Assembly (NCBI GenBank): GCA_020073085.1
Contig: JAIQFV010000013.1
Coordinates: forward strand, 1-64,000
Origin: Terriglobia bacterium
GTDB taxonomy: Bacteria; Acidobacteriota; Terriglobia; JAIQFV01
DNA: 64,000 bases
Reading direction: 5' to 3'
This document shows positions 35,071 to 43,646 of the stretch, piece after piece. Under the pieces are notes generated by a model that saw only the letters and a program-made list of their open reading frames with translations, ran no database searches and had not been told where the DNA came from. The position numbers and the translations under genes are program-made. Position 1 is the stretch's first letter, and every line of letters starts with the position of its first letter.

Positions 35071-36699
35071 CTATCCCATCTCCTGACGAATGAAGATCAC
35101 GCAATTCTCATCGAGGAAGACGCGCTTCCAGTCCGGGTCTGAATCCAGCACACAGCGCAATGCGAACTCTGGCCGAATCATCACCCACTGGATATGGTAG
35201 CGGTCAAACACCTCCTTCCAGTTCTCTTTCCCGTTCACCGCGTTGGGGGTGTTGATGAGGTCAACATATTGCTGGGTGAAGGCCTCGCCATACAGGTCTG
35301 TCCGGCCGTCCACAAACACCTTGATGTTCGGGTAGAAGTTGTAGATCAAATATCCCCCCATCGTCCACTCGTTAAAGACATGTCCTGGCGGCCGGTGGGT
35401 CTTCAGAAACTCAACAGCGGCCGCCGGATATCCCCGCTCCTCGAGAAAACGGAAGTCCATGAGCCGTTGGCCCCCCCAGTACCCGTGATGAACGACAATC
35501 CAGATCAGGATGAGAACACAGGCGGACGAGGAAAGGTGTCGATTGAACTGGCGTTCCAACGAGACCGCCAACTCGAACCGGCGGATAAACCGGTCGCCTC
35601 CAGCTCTGATCTTCGGCACCCTTGACAGGCCTTCTGCCAGGGGCTGCTTGAGACCCAGCAGCATGCGGGCATAAATGGGGGCGCAGATCAAGAACATCAC
35701 CGGGATATTTCTCAGGGAAACCAGTCCCAGAGCGATCCAGATGGTCAGATTGAGCACCTCATCCACTCGGAGCTGGTAGCGGGAATAGCGGGTCAGGAAG
35801 ATGAGTGCTATGACTGCGAGAAGAAAGGGTTGAAAAATCGCCAGTTGAAAAATGGGGGAAGTCAATTCGTTCATCATATGGAGGTGGTGAACGGTTTTGA
35901 AATACTCGTACAGATAAATGTAGAGTTTATATCCATTGGGATTGAAGAGGGTGGCGGCAACGGTCAGGGCGGCCACTCGACCGGTGCTGACTATCTTGAA
36001 ACGCAACGCGGGCCGCTGCATGCTCTGCGCGAAGATATATTCGATCACCGAGCCCAGGAAAAATGTTACAACCAGCGTTACTCCAGCAATGAAGCCGGGA
36101 TGCAGGTTCACCCACAAAACCATCATTACGGGCAGAATCCACATCCGCCGTGGAGCGATTTTTCCCTGGGCGAAGCGGTCCAGGAAATAAAAGAACGGGA
36201 TGACGAAGAGATAGGAGACCACGTGCGGCCGGGCAGCCCAATGAAAACTGCTGCCGAGAATGACAAATAGAAGGAGGGGAAAGGAAAGGAGAAATGAAAA
36301 TCCTTCATCCCGGAGCAGTTTATAGAGGAGGGTGTAGGACGAGGCCAGAACCAGAACAATAAAGAGGACCACGCCGTTCAACCCATAACGCCCATGGAGC
36401 GCGGCAAAGATCGTCTCCGTTCCCCACTCGTAGGCCACCCACCAGGCATGAGGCATGGAAAACGAAAAGACATCGGAATGGGGGATCCTGTGAGTTTCCA
36501 GGATGTGCTGTCCGGCGCGGATGTGCCAGCCGGGATCGCCGTCCAGAAAGTAGTACTGGCTGACCCGCGAAAACAGCATGATCAGGAGCAGAGTAATGAA
36601 ACAGACCTCGGCCGTCGAGGGGAGGATCCAACGCAACCATCCGGCGGGCGCCTTGGCAGGGGGAGAGGTATCAGCCAGAGATATGTGAGCCTCATTCAT
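35071..36699 (-). CDS. GT-C-like polytopic membrane protein, paralogue 3 in order
   Basis: About 542 residues. Same architecture as its neighbours: helix, DGDPGWHIRAGQHI loop, IPHSDVFSFSMP, WVAYEWGTETIFAAL, about ten helices, then a soluble tail with VFVDGRTDLYG and WVMIRPEFAL. ATG 36699 (MNEAHISLADT) is chosen because the longer frame adds a basic stretch with no membrane features. It resembles its neighbours closely in the first loop and in the tail, but differs in helix sequence, so the duplications are not recent. Confidence 0.7.
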   Translation of the reverse strand: MNEAHISLADTSPPAKAPAGWLRWILPSTAEVCFITLLLIMLFSRVSQYYFLDGDPGWHIRAGQHILETHRIPHSDVFSFSMPHAWWVAYEWGTETIFAALHGRYGLNGVVLFIVLVLASSYTLLYKLLRDEGFSFLLSFPLLLFVILGSSFHWAARPHVVSYLFVIPFFYFLDRFAQGKIAPRRMWILPVMMVLWVNLHPGFIAGVTLVVTFFLGSVIEYIFAQSMQRPALRFKIVSTGRVAALTVAATLFNPNGYKLYIYLYEYFKTVHHLHMMNELTSPIFQLAIFQPFLLAVIALIFLTRYSRYQLRVDEVLNLTIWIALGLVSLRNIPVMFLICAPIYARMLLGLKQPLAEGLSRVPKIRAGGDRFIRRFELAVSLERQFNRHLSSSACVLILIWIVVHHGYWGGQRLMDFRFLEERGYPAAAVEFLKTHRPPGHVFNEWTMGGYLIYNFYPNIKVFVDGRTDLYGEAFTQQYVDLINTPNAVNGKENWKEVFDRYHIQWVMIRPEFALRCVLDSDPDWKRVFLDENCVIFIRQEMG

Positions 36700-36823
36700 A
36701 GGGATCAGGCCGGAGTCTTCAACTCCCCGATTGCGGGGACGGATTTGCCCCATTCGACGGCGGGACGTCAATATCGGATTGCCGGGTCTACTCCTCCGGT
36801 TGATTCGCCCTGGGTCATCGCGT

Positions 36824-38461
36824 TCATTTTAGCATTTCCTTTCGCCTGAAAATCGCGCAGTGCTCGTCCAGCAGCAAACGCTCCCATTCCTGATCGGCAT
36901 CCAGGACCAGCCGCAAGGGGAGATTCGGGCGGATGAAGACCCATTGAATTTGGTATCGGTTGAATACCTCGCGCCAATTCCCGGTTCTGTTTTCAATCTG
37001 TGGAGTATTAATCACATTTAGATAGAGTCGCGCAAAATCCGCCCCGTAAAAATCCAGCCGTCCATCGGCAAACACCCGGATGTCCGGATAAAAGTCATAG
37101 AGGAGATACCCTCCCATGGCCCATTCATTAAACACATGTCCCGAGGGCCGGTGAGTCCGGAGATAGTTCATCCCGGCGGCCGGATAATCGGATTCGTCGG
37201 TGTAGCGAAAATGAAGGATCTCCCGGTCTCCCCAGTGCCCCTGGTGCGCCACACTCCAGACCAGGACCAGGAGGACGCCCACAAGGAGAACGTGGCGGTT
37301 GAAGAATTGCTCCATCGAAATCGCCCGCTCAAGGCGGCGGCAGAAAGTCTGGATGCGCGCCTGAAGCCGTGGCGCTCGCGAAATCCATTCCTGAAAAGGT
37401 GAATTCAACCCCCTCAGCAGGCGCGCATAAATGGGAGCACAGATGAACATCGTTACGGGGATATTCCGAAGCGAAATCAAGCCAAGCGCAATCCAGACAC
37501 TCAGGGTAAAGGTCTCCTCCAACCGGAGCCGGTAGCGAGTGTACCTCACGAGGAAAATCAAAAGGAGAATGGACGCCAGGTAGGGCTGGAAGACGGACAT
37601 CTGGAAGATGGGGGAAAGGAGTTCGCTGACCGGGAGAAGGGTGTGAACCGTGCTAAAAAATCGAACCAGATAAATATAGATTCCGAATCCATAGGGATTG
37701 ACCAGCGAGGCCAGCCAGGTGGCGGCAGCGATCACACTGATTTGGCGGAGTCGTGCTCGCTGGGACGCACGCTGCTCCGCTCTGGAAAAGGTGTAACGCA
37801 GCGCGGCGCTAATGAGAAAAGTGAAGAGGAGGATTTCCCCGGCGATGAAACCGGGGTGCAGGTTCACCCAGAAGATCATCAGTATCGGGAGGAACCACAG
37901 TCGTCGGGCCGGAGTCGAACCTTGAGAGAACCGATCGAGAATGAAGATGAACAGCACCACAAACAGATAGGACACCACCTGCGGCCGCGCCGCCCAATGA
38001 AAACGGCTCCCCAGGATGACGCAGAGGAGGGTGAGAAATGAAAGAGTAAAGGAAAACCCCTCGCGCCGGAGCAGCCGATAGAGCAGGGCATAGCTTGCTG
38101 CCAGGATGAATACAACAAGAACAATAATGCCGTTCAGACCAAAATGACGGTCCAGAGCGGCGAAGATCACCTCTGTTCCCCACTCGTACGCGACCCACCA
38201 GGCATGGGGCATACTAAATGAAAAGATGTCCTGATGGGGGATGCGGTGGGTGTCCAGGATGTACTGGCCGGCGCGGATGTGCCAGCCGCGATCGCCGTCA
38301 TAAAGAAAGTATGGATCCGTGCGCCCGAACAGGAGAATCAGAACCAGTGTGAGAAAACAGATCTCAGCCGTCGAGGGGAGAAGCCACTGCAGCCAACCGG
38401 CAGGCTTCTTTGAAAAGGCAGGAAGAGGAGCCGTGGAAACTTGTAGGTCATTCATATCCAT
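36824..38461 (-). CDS. GT-C-like polytopic membrane protein, paralogue 2 in order
   Basis: About 545 residues with the family loop DGDRGWHIRAGQYI (arginine in place of the usual proline), IPHQDIFSFSMP, WVAYEWGTEVIFAAL, ten or so helices and a tail with VFADGRLDFYG and WVFIRPNLPL. The start is uncertain: ATG 38461 or 38455 lack a clear ribosome site, and a TTG at 38569 gives a long low-complexity leader. It follows the first paralogue closely, so translation within the array may be coupled. Confidence 0.68.
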   Translation of the reverse strand: MDMNDLQVSTAPLPAFSKKPAGWLQWLLPSTAEICFLTLVLILLFGRTDPYFLYDGDRGWHIRAGQYILDTHRIPHQDIFSFSMPHAWWVAYEWGTEVIFAALDRHFGLNGIIVLVVFILAASYALLYRLLRREGFSFTLSFLTLLCVILGSRFHWAARPQVVSYLFVVLFIFILDRFSQGSTPARRLWFLPILMIFWVNLHPGFIAGEILLFTFLISAALRYTFSRAEQRASQRARLRQISVIAAATWLASLVNPYGFGIYIYLVRFFSTVHTLLPVSELLSPIFQMSVFQPYLASILLLIFLVRYTRYRLRLEETFTLSVWIALGLISLRNIPVTMFICAPIYARLLRGLNSPFQEWISRAPRLQARIQTFCRRLERAISMEQFFNRHVLLVGVLLVLVWSVAHQGHWGDREILHFRYTDESDYPAAGMNYLRTHRPSGHVFNEWAMGGYLLYDFYPDIRVFADGRLDFYGADFARLYLNVINTPQIENRTGNWREVFNRYQIQWVFIRPNLPLRLVLDADQEWERLLLDEHCAIFRRKEMLK

Positions 38462-38572
38462 CGAACTCGAAAGGAGGTCTTCGGATGAGCCGCGGAGTGT
38501 CGGCACAATCGTTCCGGAGCCTGTGGAACTGGTCTCGCACGGAATACGGTTCCGGCGATTTGTCTTCAACCG

Positions 38573-40219
38573 TCATGACATGTCCTCCGGTTTCTTTCTG
38601 ACAAAAATCACGCAGTGGTCATCTAGGAAGCGGCGTTCCCAAGCGGGATCGGCGTCCAATGCAAGACGTAAGGCAAAGGTCGGCGGAATCATTACCCATT
38701 GGATCTGGTAGCGATCGAATACTTCCTTCCAGTCGTCTTTCGCGGTTTCACCCTCAGGGGTATTGATGAGCTTGACGTACTGGCGTGTGAATGCCTCTCC
38801 GTAGAAATCCAGGCGTCCGTCGGAAAAGACTTTCATGTTCGGATAGAAGTTATAAATGAGATACCCCCCCATCGTCCACTCGTTAAAGACGTTTCCCGAG
38901 GGAGGGTGCGCTTGAAGGTACTGCAGGGCGGCCGCCGGATAACCCCATTCCTCGAGGAAATGGAAATCCATGACTCGCTTTCCACCCCAGTATCCCTGGT
39001 GGGCTACAACCCAGAGCATCATGAAGGCAAGCCCCAACGAAAGCAAATGGCGGCGGAAATGCTGCTCCATCGATATAACGAGTTCGAGGCGGTGAAACAA
39101 TCGATGCAAAGTGGGCCGTATTTTCGGCAATTGGGAAAGCCATTCAGTAAAGGGATCCTTCAGCCCTTGGATGAGGCGGGCATAGAGGGGGGCGCAGACC
39201 AAAAGCATCACCGGGATGTTCCTTAGGGAAACCAAACCCAAGGCAACCCAGATGACCAAGGTGAGCCCCTCATCCACCCGAAGCTGGTACCGGGAGTACC
39301 GCAACAGGAAGATGAGCGCGATCACAGCCGCGAGGAAGGGCTGATAAACCGCTATCTGAAACATGGGGGAAGAAAGCTCATTATGGCTGAGGGCTATGTT
39401 GTGAACGGTCTTAGAATACTCAAACAGGTAAACGTAGAGCCGGTAGCCGTATGGGTTCAAAAGAGAAGCTGCAATGGTTGCAATGGCAATTCCCCCGATT
39501 TGACGAATTCTGAGGTTGATAGCTGAACGCGCTTCAGCGAGGGAGAAGGCAAGCCCGAGCACGTTGCCAACTAGAAATGTCAAGATCAATAAGACCCCTG
39601 CCAGGAAACCAGGATGCAGGTTTACCCACAGGATCATCAGGAGCGGCAGGGCCCAGAGCCGCTTGACCGGAATGGTTGCCCGCATGTACCGGTCGAGGCG
39701 GGAATAGAAGAGGGTGACGAACAAGTAGGACAACATGAACGGTCGTGCCGCCCATTGAAATTCGCTTCCGAGGATCACAAACAAAAGAAGAGGAAATGAG
39801 AGGCAGAATGAGAATCCTTCACTTCTTAAAGACTTGTAGAGGAGGGTATAAGTTGTAGCCAAGACAAAGACCACAAAGAGGGCGATGCCGTTGAAGCCGA
39901 GGTATCGATCGAGGGCGGCAAAGATGACTTGAGTGCCCCACTCATAGGCGACCCACCAGGCGTGGGGCATCGAGAAGGAAAAGATATCGTGATGAGGGAT
40001 GCTCAAGGTCTTAATGATGTACTGACCCGTTCGAATATTCCACCCGGGATCGCCGTCTCGAAACAAAAATTGACTCAGGTGGCCGAAGAGCATCAGAAAG
40101 ATCAGCGTCCAGAATAACACCTCAGAACTGGTGGGGAAGGTCCACTGGAGCCAGCGGGAAAGAGTTTTTGCTCTGCCGGTCTTAGGCGGATCGGCTAAGA
40201 TGGAAACCTTCATGGACAT
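38573..40219 (-). CDS. GT-C-like polytopic membrane protein, paralogue 1 in order
   Basis: 548 residues, the first gene of the four-gene array. It has the loop DGDPGWNIRTGQYI (asparagine replaces the histidine found in the other three), SIPHHDIFSFSMP, WVAYEWGTQVIFAAL, about ten helices, and a soluble tail with VFSDGRLDFYG and WVMIPPTFAL. ATG 40219 or 40213; GGGGGA lies upstream of the former. The His-to-Asn change next to the conserved acidic residues may alter activity. The upstream gap to ruvA (40220-40435) holds no gene. Confidence 0.7.
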   Translation of the reverse strand: MSMKVSILADPPKTGRAKTLSRWLQWTFPTSSEVLFWTLIFLMLFGHLSQFLFRDGDPGWNIRTGQYIIKTLSIPHHDIFSFSMPHAWWVAYEWGTQVIFAALDRYLGFNGIALFVVFVLATTYTLLYKSLRSEGFSFCLSFPLLLFVILGSEFQWAARPFMLSYLFVTLFYSRLDRYMRATIPVKRLWALPLLMILWVNLHPGFLAGVLLILTFLVGNVLGLAFSLAEARSAINLRIRQIGGIAIATIAASLLNPYGYRLYVYLFEYSKTVHNIALSHNELSSPMFQIAVYQPFLAAVIALIFLLRYSRYQLRVDEGLTLVIWVALGLVSLRNIPVMLLVCAPLYARLIQGLKDPFTEWLSQLPKIRPTLHRLFHRLELVISMEQHFRRHLLSLGLAFMMLWVVAHQGYWGGKRVMDFHFLEEWGYPAAALQYLQAHPPSGNVFNEWTMGGYLIYNFYPNMKVFSDGRLDFYGEAFTRQYVKLINTPEGETAKDDWKEVFDRYQIQWVMIPPTFALRLALDADPAWERRFLDDHCVIFVRKKPEDMS

Positions 40220-40435
40220 CGACCGTCCCCCATCAGCTCATTCTAGGCCAGTCGGTGGTTCGGTTCATGCGATCGCATTCTCATGGGTCCGCCTTCATCG
40301 TACGACCTACGTCGCAGTTCTTGGTTTCAAGAACAGGAAGCGCAACTCACGAACGGTTTGCCGCTCTGGGCTCAGTGTTCGACGGGCAGCATCCGGTGGC
40401 TCTCAGCTCTCCTTCCGGATCGGGGTATCTCTTAT

Positions 40436-41041
40436 TCAACGGGTCAGGAACTGAAGCGATTTTTTCAGAAGGTTCTCAAAGGTCTGCTCGTTGCCCTCGT
40501 TGTGCAGCACCTCGCGAACGGCCTTGTCCGCCAGGGCCGCCGGATATCCCAGGTTCACCAGGGCGGAGATGGCGTCGTCCTTGACGGGGTGGACGTGGGC
40601 CGGCCATTCTTCAGGCGGCGCCTGACTGGGAGGCGCCAGCGTGCTCAGCTTGTCTCGAAGCTCGAGCACCAGTCGCTCCGCGGTTTTCTTTCCCACCCCG
40701 GGGATATGAGTGAGCCGGACAATATTGCCATGCTGAATCGACGGCACCAGTTCGTTGACGCTCATCCCGGAAAGGATCGCAATCCCCAGTTTCGGACCAA
40801 TCCCGGACACGCTGATGAGTTTTTCGAAGACCTGTTTCTCAGTCCGGGTCAGGAATCCAAACAGGGCGATCGTCTCCTCGCGAACATGAGTATGAATATG
40901 CAGGGAGATCGGGGCGCTGTCGTCAGGCAGCTCGTAGAAAGTGGAGAGAGGGATCGTTACGTCGTACCCGACTCCCCCGACATCGAGGGTCAGTTGATTG
41001 GGCTGTTTACTGAGGATCTTCCCGGTGAGGTGGGCAATCAT
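40436..41041 (-). CDS. ruvA: Holliday junction branch migration protein RuvA
   Basis: 201 residues, the normal length. N-terminal OB-fold domain (MIAHLTGKI...), two helix-hairpin-helix motifs (ISVSGIGPKLGIAIL and LTHIPGVGKKTAERLVLEL) and a C-terminal RuvB-interacting domain after a Pro-rich linker. RuvA tetramers bind four-way junctions and direct RuvB. RuvB and RuvC are not beside it. It sits between the microcompartment genes and the GT-C array, apparently co-oriented by chance. Confidence 0.97.
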   Translation of the reverse strand: MIAHLTGKILSKQPNQLTLDVGGVGYDVTIPLSTFYELPDDSAPISLHIHTHVREETIALFGFLTRTEKQVFEKLISVSGIGPKLGIAILSGMSVNELVPSIQHGNIVRLTHIPGVGKKTAERLVLELRDKLSTLAPPSQAPPEEWPAHVHPVKDDAISALVNLGYPAALADKAVREVLHNEGNEQTFENLLKKSLQFLTR

Positions 41042-41186
41042 GAGATGATCGTTTGACCGCGAGCATTGACCCCGTTCTTGTCCCCCCGAGCAGTGGACGG
41101 GCGGTTGCGTGTCGAAGAGGGCGGAGGGAAGGCGTTTTCAGGGCTCGAACAAGGACAGGGAGGATCGTGCCTGCCCATCGGCCGGG

Positions 41187-41459
41187 CTATTCAGAGAGGT
41201 CAATCTGATCGATGATCCCGACGACGGTCATATCGATGGGAGAACCCGGCCGGCCGGCAGCGGTCATCGCACTCCATCCTTCCTGCACCACAAGAACCCG
41301 TTCCCCAATTCCCGCATCCACCGCATCCAGCGCCAGGACCACTTCCCCCCGGTCCGTGCCGTCCAGGTTGAGGGGCTGCACCATGAGGACCTTTCGCCCC
41401 TCATGGCTGTGCGACTTCTGGGTAGCGATGACGTCCCCGATTACCCGGCCGACGATCAT
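41187..41459 (-). CDS. Microcompartment pentameric vertex protein (BMC-P, EutN/CcmL)
   Basis: 90 residues from ATG 41459, with GGGAG upstream. The family core MIVGRVIGDVIATQKSHSHEG, KVLMVQPL and the closing TVVGIIDQIDL segment are all present. BMC-P pentamers close the vertices of the icosahedral shell. This is the third vertex gene in a row. The longer frame upstream is a shadow. It is the last gene of the shell group. Confidence 0.92.
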   Translation of the reverse strand: MIVGRVIGDVIATQKSHSHEGRKVLMVQPLNLDGTDRGEVVLALDAVDAGIGERVLVVQEGWSAMTAAGRPGSPIDMTVVGIIDQIDLSE

Positions 41460-41511
41460 GAGCAACTCCCGCGAATTCGTCGTGTGGCGCGATCCGCCTC
41501 GACAGATCGCT

Positions 41512-41796
41512 TTACAGATACTGGATACTCTTCTCAGGTGTTTCGATGCGATCCACAATCGCAATCACGGTGCATTCGGTCGGCACATCGCGGGGGAAGG
41601 CCAGCGAGGCTTCCTTACCCCGGCACCAATAGACCACCTCGCCAAACCCCGCCCCGATGGAATCCACCGCCACCAGGGGACGGCCGCGGTCCTTCCCTTC
41701 CCGGGTGATCGGTTGCAGCACGAGGAGCTTCAAGCCCTCCATGGAGGGATTCTTGACGGTACAAACCACATTTCCAATGACTCGTGCGAGCTGCAT
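41512..41796 (-). CDS. Microcompartment pentameric vertex protein (BMC-P)
   Basis: 94 residues from ATG 41796. It has the core LARVIGNVVCTVKNPSMEG, KLLVLQPI and a closing CTVIAIVDRIE. It diverges most from the other two copies: the usual GRV start is ARV and the loop before the last strand is longer. Three non-identical vertex genes in one locus suggest mixed pentamers or separate vertices, as described for planctomycete-type (PVM) loci. Confidence 0.9.
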   Translation of the reverse strand: MQLARVIGNVVCTVKNPSMEGLKLLVLQPITREGKDRGRPLVAVDSIGAGFGEVVYWCRGKEASLAFPRDVPTECTVIAIVDRIETPEKSIQYL

Positions 41797-41947
41797 CCTG
41801 GCTTCAATCCCGACTGAATCATTCAACCCGGCAGAAGGGCTCCATCGAGGCCACCGTGCGCGCTGACTCACGCGCTCGGATCAATCCGTGGAGTACCTTG
41901 GGTTGGAAAGGGAGCCTGCAGGATCAGGGTTGCCGCGATGACCCTGC

Positions 41948-42217
41948 TCAATGTATTTCCACCTGGTCAACGATTCCGATGATCGCAGAATCAACAGGGC
42001 AGTCCTTGCACCCGGAAGCATTGCGCGCAGAACTTCCCGCCACGATCAGCACCTTTTCTTTGAATCCTGCCTGCACGGTGTCGACCGAAACCACAAAGTT
42101 GCCCTCATCCTTGCCGGTCGCGGCATCGATGGGTTTAACAATCAGCAGCTTCTTGCCTTCCAGTCGCGGGTCCTTGCGGGTGGCGACGATGGTACCGACT
42201 ACACGTCCCAGGAGCAT
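41948..42217 (-). CDS. Microcompartment pentameric vertex protein (BMC-P)
   Basis: 89 residues from ATG 42217 with GAGAGG five to six bases upstream. It has the core LLGRVVGTIVATRKDPRLEG, KLLIVKPID and the closing SAIIGIVDQVEI. Two cysteines occur in the SGCKDCP turn. The long in-frame extension to 42547 overlaps the BMC-H gene in another frame and is rejected. It lies 143 bases after the hexamer gene. Confidence 0.92.
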   Translation of the reverse strand: MLLGRVVGTIVATRKDPRLEGKKLLIVKPIDAATGKDEGNFVVSVDTVQAGFKEKVLIVAGSSARNASGCKDCPVDSAIIGIVDQVEIH

Positions 42218-42360
42218 GAATTCCTCTCGTCTCGCCCGTATGCCGGCGAGTTGACGAAACCCCGGGGGGTGCCGCGGGGAAAAGGCCTGAGGTCCAGGCA
42301 GTGCGTGTTCGACGCAAGGCCGCCACCCCGTCCAGCCGCCTCCCGAGTCGGAAAGACGAT

Positions 42361-42645
42361 CTACTTGGCCGCCTTGCCGATGGGCAGAACGTCTTCCAGG
42401 TTCGAGTGTGGGCGCGGAATGACGTGCACGCTGATCAGTTCCCCCACGCGCCGTGCGGCAGCAGCGCCCGCGTCGGTGGCGGCCTTCACCGCAGCCACAT
42501 CGCCCCGCACAATAGCGGTGACGTAGCCCGAGCCAATTTTTTCCCATCCCACCAGCGTGACTTTTGCGGCCTTGACCATGGCGTCACTGGCTTCGATCAT
42601 GGCAACGAGCCCCCGTGTTTCAATCATTCCCAATGCTTCACCCAT
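42361..42645 (-). CDS. Microcompartment hexameric shell protein (BMC-H, PduA/EutM-like)
   Basis: 94 residues: the single-domain shell family, with [20 protein letters not shown], the pore segment KIGSG and [14 protein letters not shown]. It forms hexamers that tile the facets of the compartment. It has the best ribosome site of the locus (AGGAGGAGTTC), in keeping with its need in large amounts. It is the only BMC-H gene here against three vertex genes. Confidence 0.95.
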   Translation of the reverse strand: MGEALGMIETRGLVAMIEASDAMVKAAKVTLVGWEKIGSGYVTAIVRGDVAAVKAATDAGAAAARRVGELISVHVIPRPHSNLEDVLPIGKAAK

Positions 42646-42707
42646 GAACTCCTCCTAAAATTTTCCCGACGAATGTCTCTGTTTGGAATAGTGGTGCGCC
42701 TGAATCC

Positions 42708-43511
42708 TTACTTGCGTTGTGCGAGAACCTGCTGGATCAGGTCGATGAGTTCCGATTTGGTAACGGAGATGATTTCTCTTTCGCTCCCGGCCTCGGAAGG
42801 GCTGGCTGTCTCAGCGACCACCGGGCATCCGGGAACGAACTGCGTTGGTGATTGGATACCGTAGACAGAACCTCGTCGCGCGAAAAGTTTATCTACTTCC
42901 TCGCGTGAAAGCAAGTTTTCACGCCCCAATATTTTCACGACCAGGTTGATGCGGGCAAAATGTTCCACCGTTTCCGTCCTGAAATAGGCCTCATTGAGCG
43001 AGGCGCCATAACAGACCACCCCGTGGTTCGCCATGAGGATGGCATCGTAACTGGGGATCAGCGGCTCCAGGGGTTTCGTAATATCCTCGGTGGCGGGAGT
43101 CCCATAGGCCGCCAGGGGGACACAGCCGAGCGACAGGATGATCTCGGAGCATAATGCCCGGTCGAGTGCCATCCCTGCGGCAGCGAACCCGGTGGCGACC
43201 GGCGGATGACAGTGCACAACGGCATGAATGTCCGGCCGCAGGCGGTAAATCAGCAGATGCATGGGGAGTTCGGTGGACGGCTTGCCCTTGCCCGAGATCT
43301 TGTGGCCCCGCAGGTCGGTCCTGACGATCTCGTCGATTTCCATGAAGCCCTTGGAGCGCCCCGAAGGCGTGGCGATTATCTCCTCGGCGTTAAACCGCAC
43401 GGAAATGTTCCCATCGCTGGCGGCCACATACCCCTTCTCCCACACCCGGCGCCCGATCTCGAGGATCGCCCGAGCCGCTTCTGTTTCAGTCTTGAACTCG
43501 AATTGCGTCAT
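42708..43511 (-). CDS. Class II aldolase with probable encapsulation peptide
   Basis: 267 residues of the class II aldolase/adducin family (L-fuculose-1-phosphate aldolase-like). Metal ligands VHCHPP and NHGVVCYG and the catalytic glutamate in STELPMHL are present. The family cleaves deoxysugar phosphates to dihydroxyacetone phosphate and an aldehyde such as lactaldehyde. The core ends near residue 215. A flexible linker (PVVAETASPSEAGSE) then leads to an amphipathic helix TKSELIDLIQQVLAQRK, the usual design of a peptide that targets cargo into a microcompartment shell. It is the first gene of the shell locus. The substrate is inferred from the family. Confidence 0.9.
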   Translation of the reverse strand: MTQFEFKTETEAARAILEIGRRVWEKGYVAASDGNISVRFNAEEIIATPSGRSKGFMEIDEIVRTDLRGHKISGKGKPSTELPMHLLIYRLRPDIHAVVHCHPPVATGFAAAGMALDRALCSEIILSLGCVPLAAYGTPATEDITKPLEPLIPSYDAILMANHGVVCYGASLNEAYFRTETVEHFARINLVVKILGRENLLSREEVDKLFARRGSVYGIQSPTQFVPGCPVVAETASPSEAGSEREIISVTKSELIDLIQQVLAQRK

Positions 43512-43646
43512 GGAAAACCTGGGTCAGTCCCTCGTTGCCTCAGGGGCAGCCAGCCCGGTCGCCCTGCTTGGGGAACCTCCGGATCATGTTTTTGAAATAC
43601 TGCGCCGGTTACTTAAAGCCTCGATGAAAAGACTGAGGGTCGAAAA

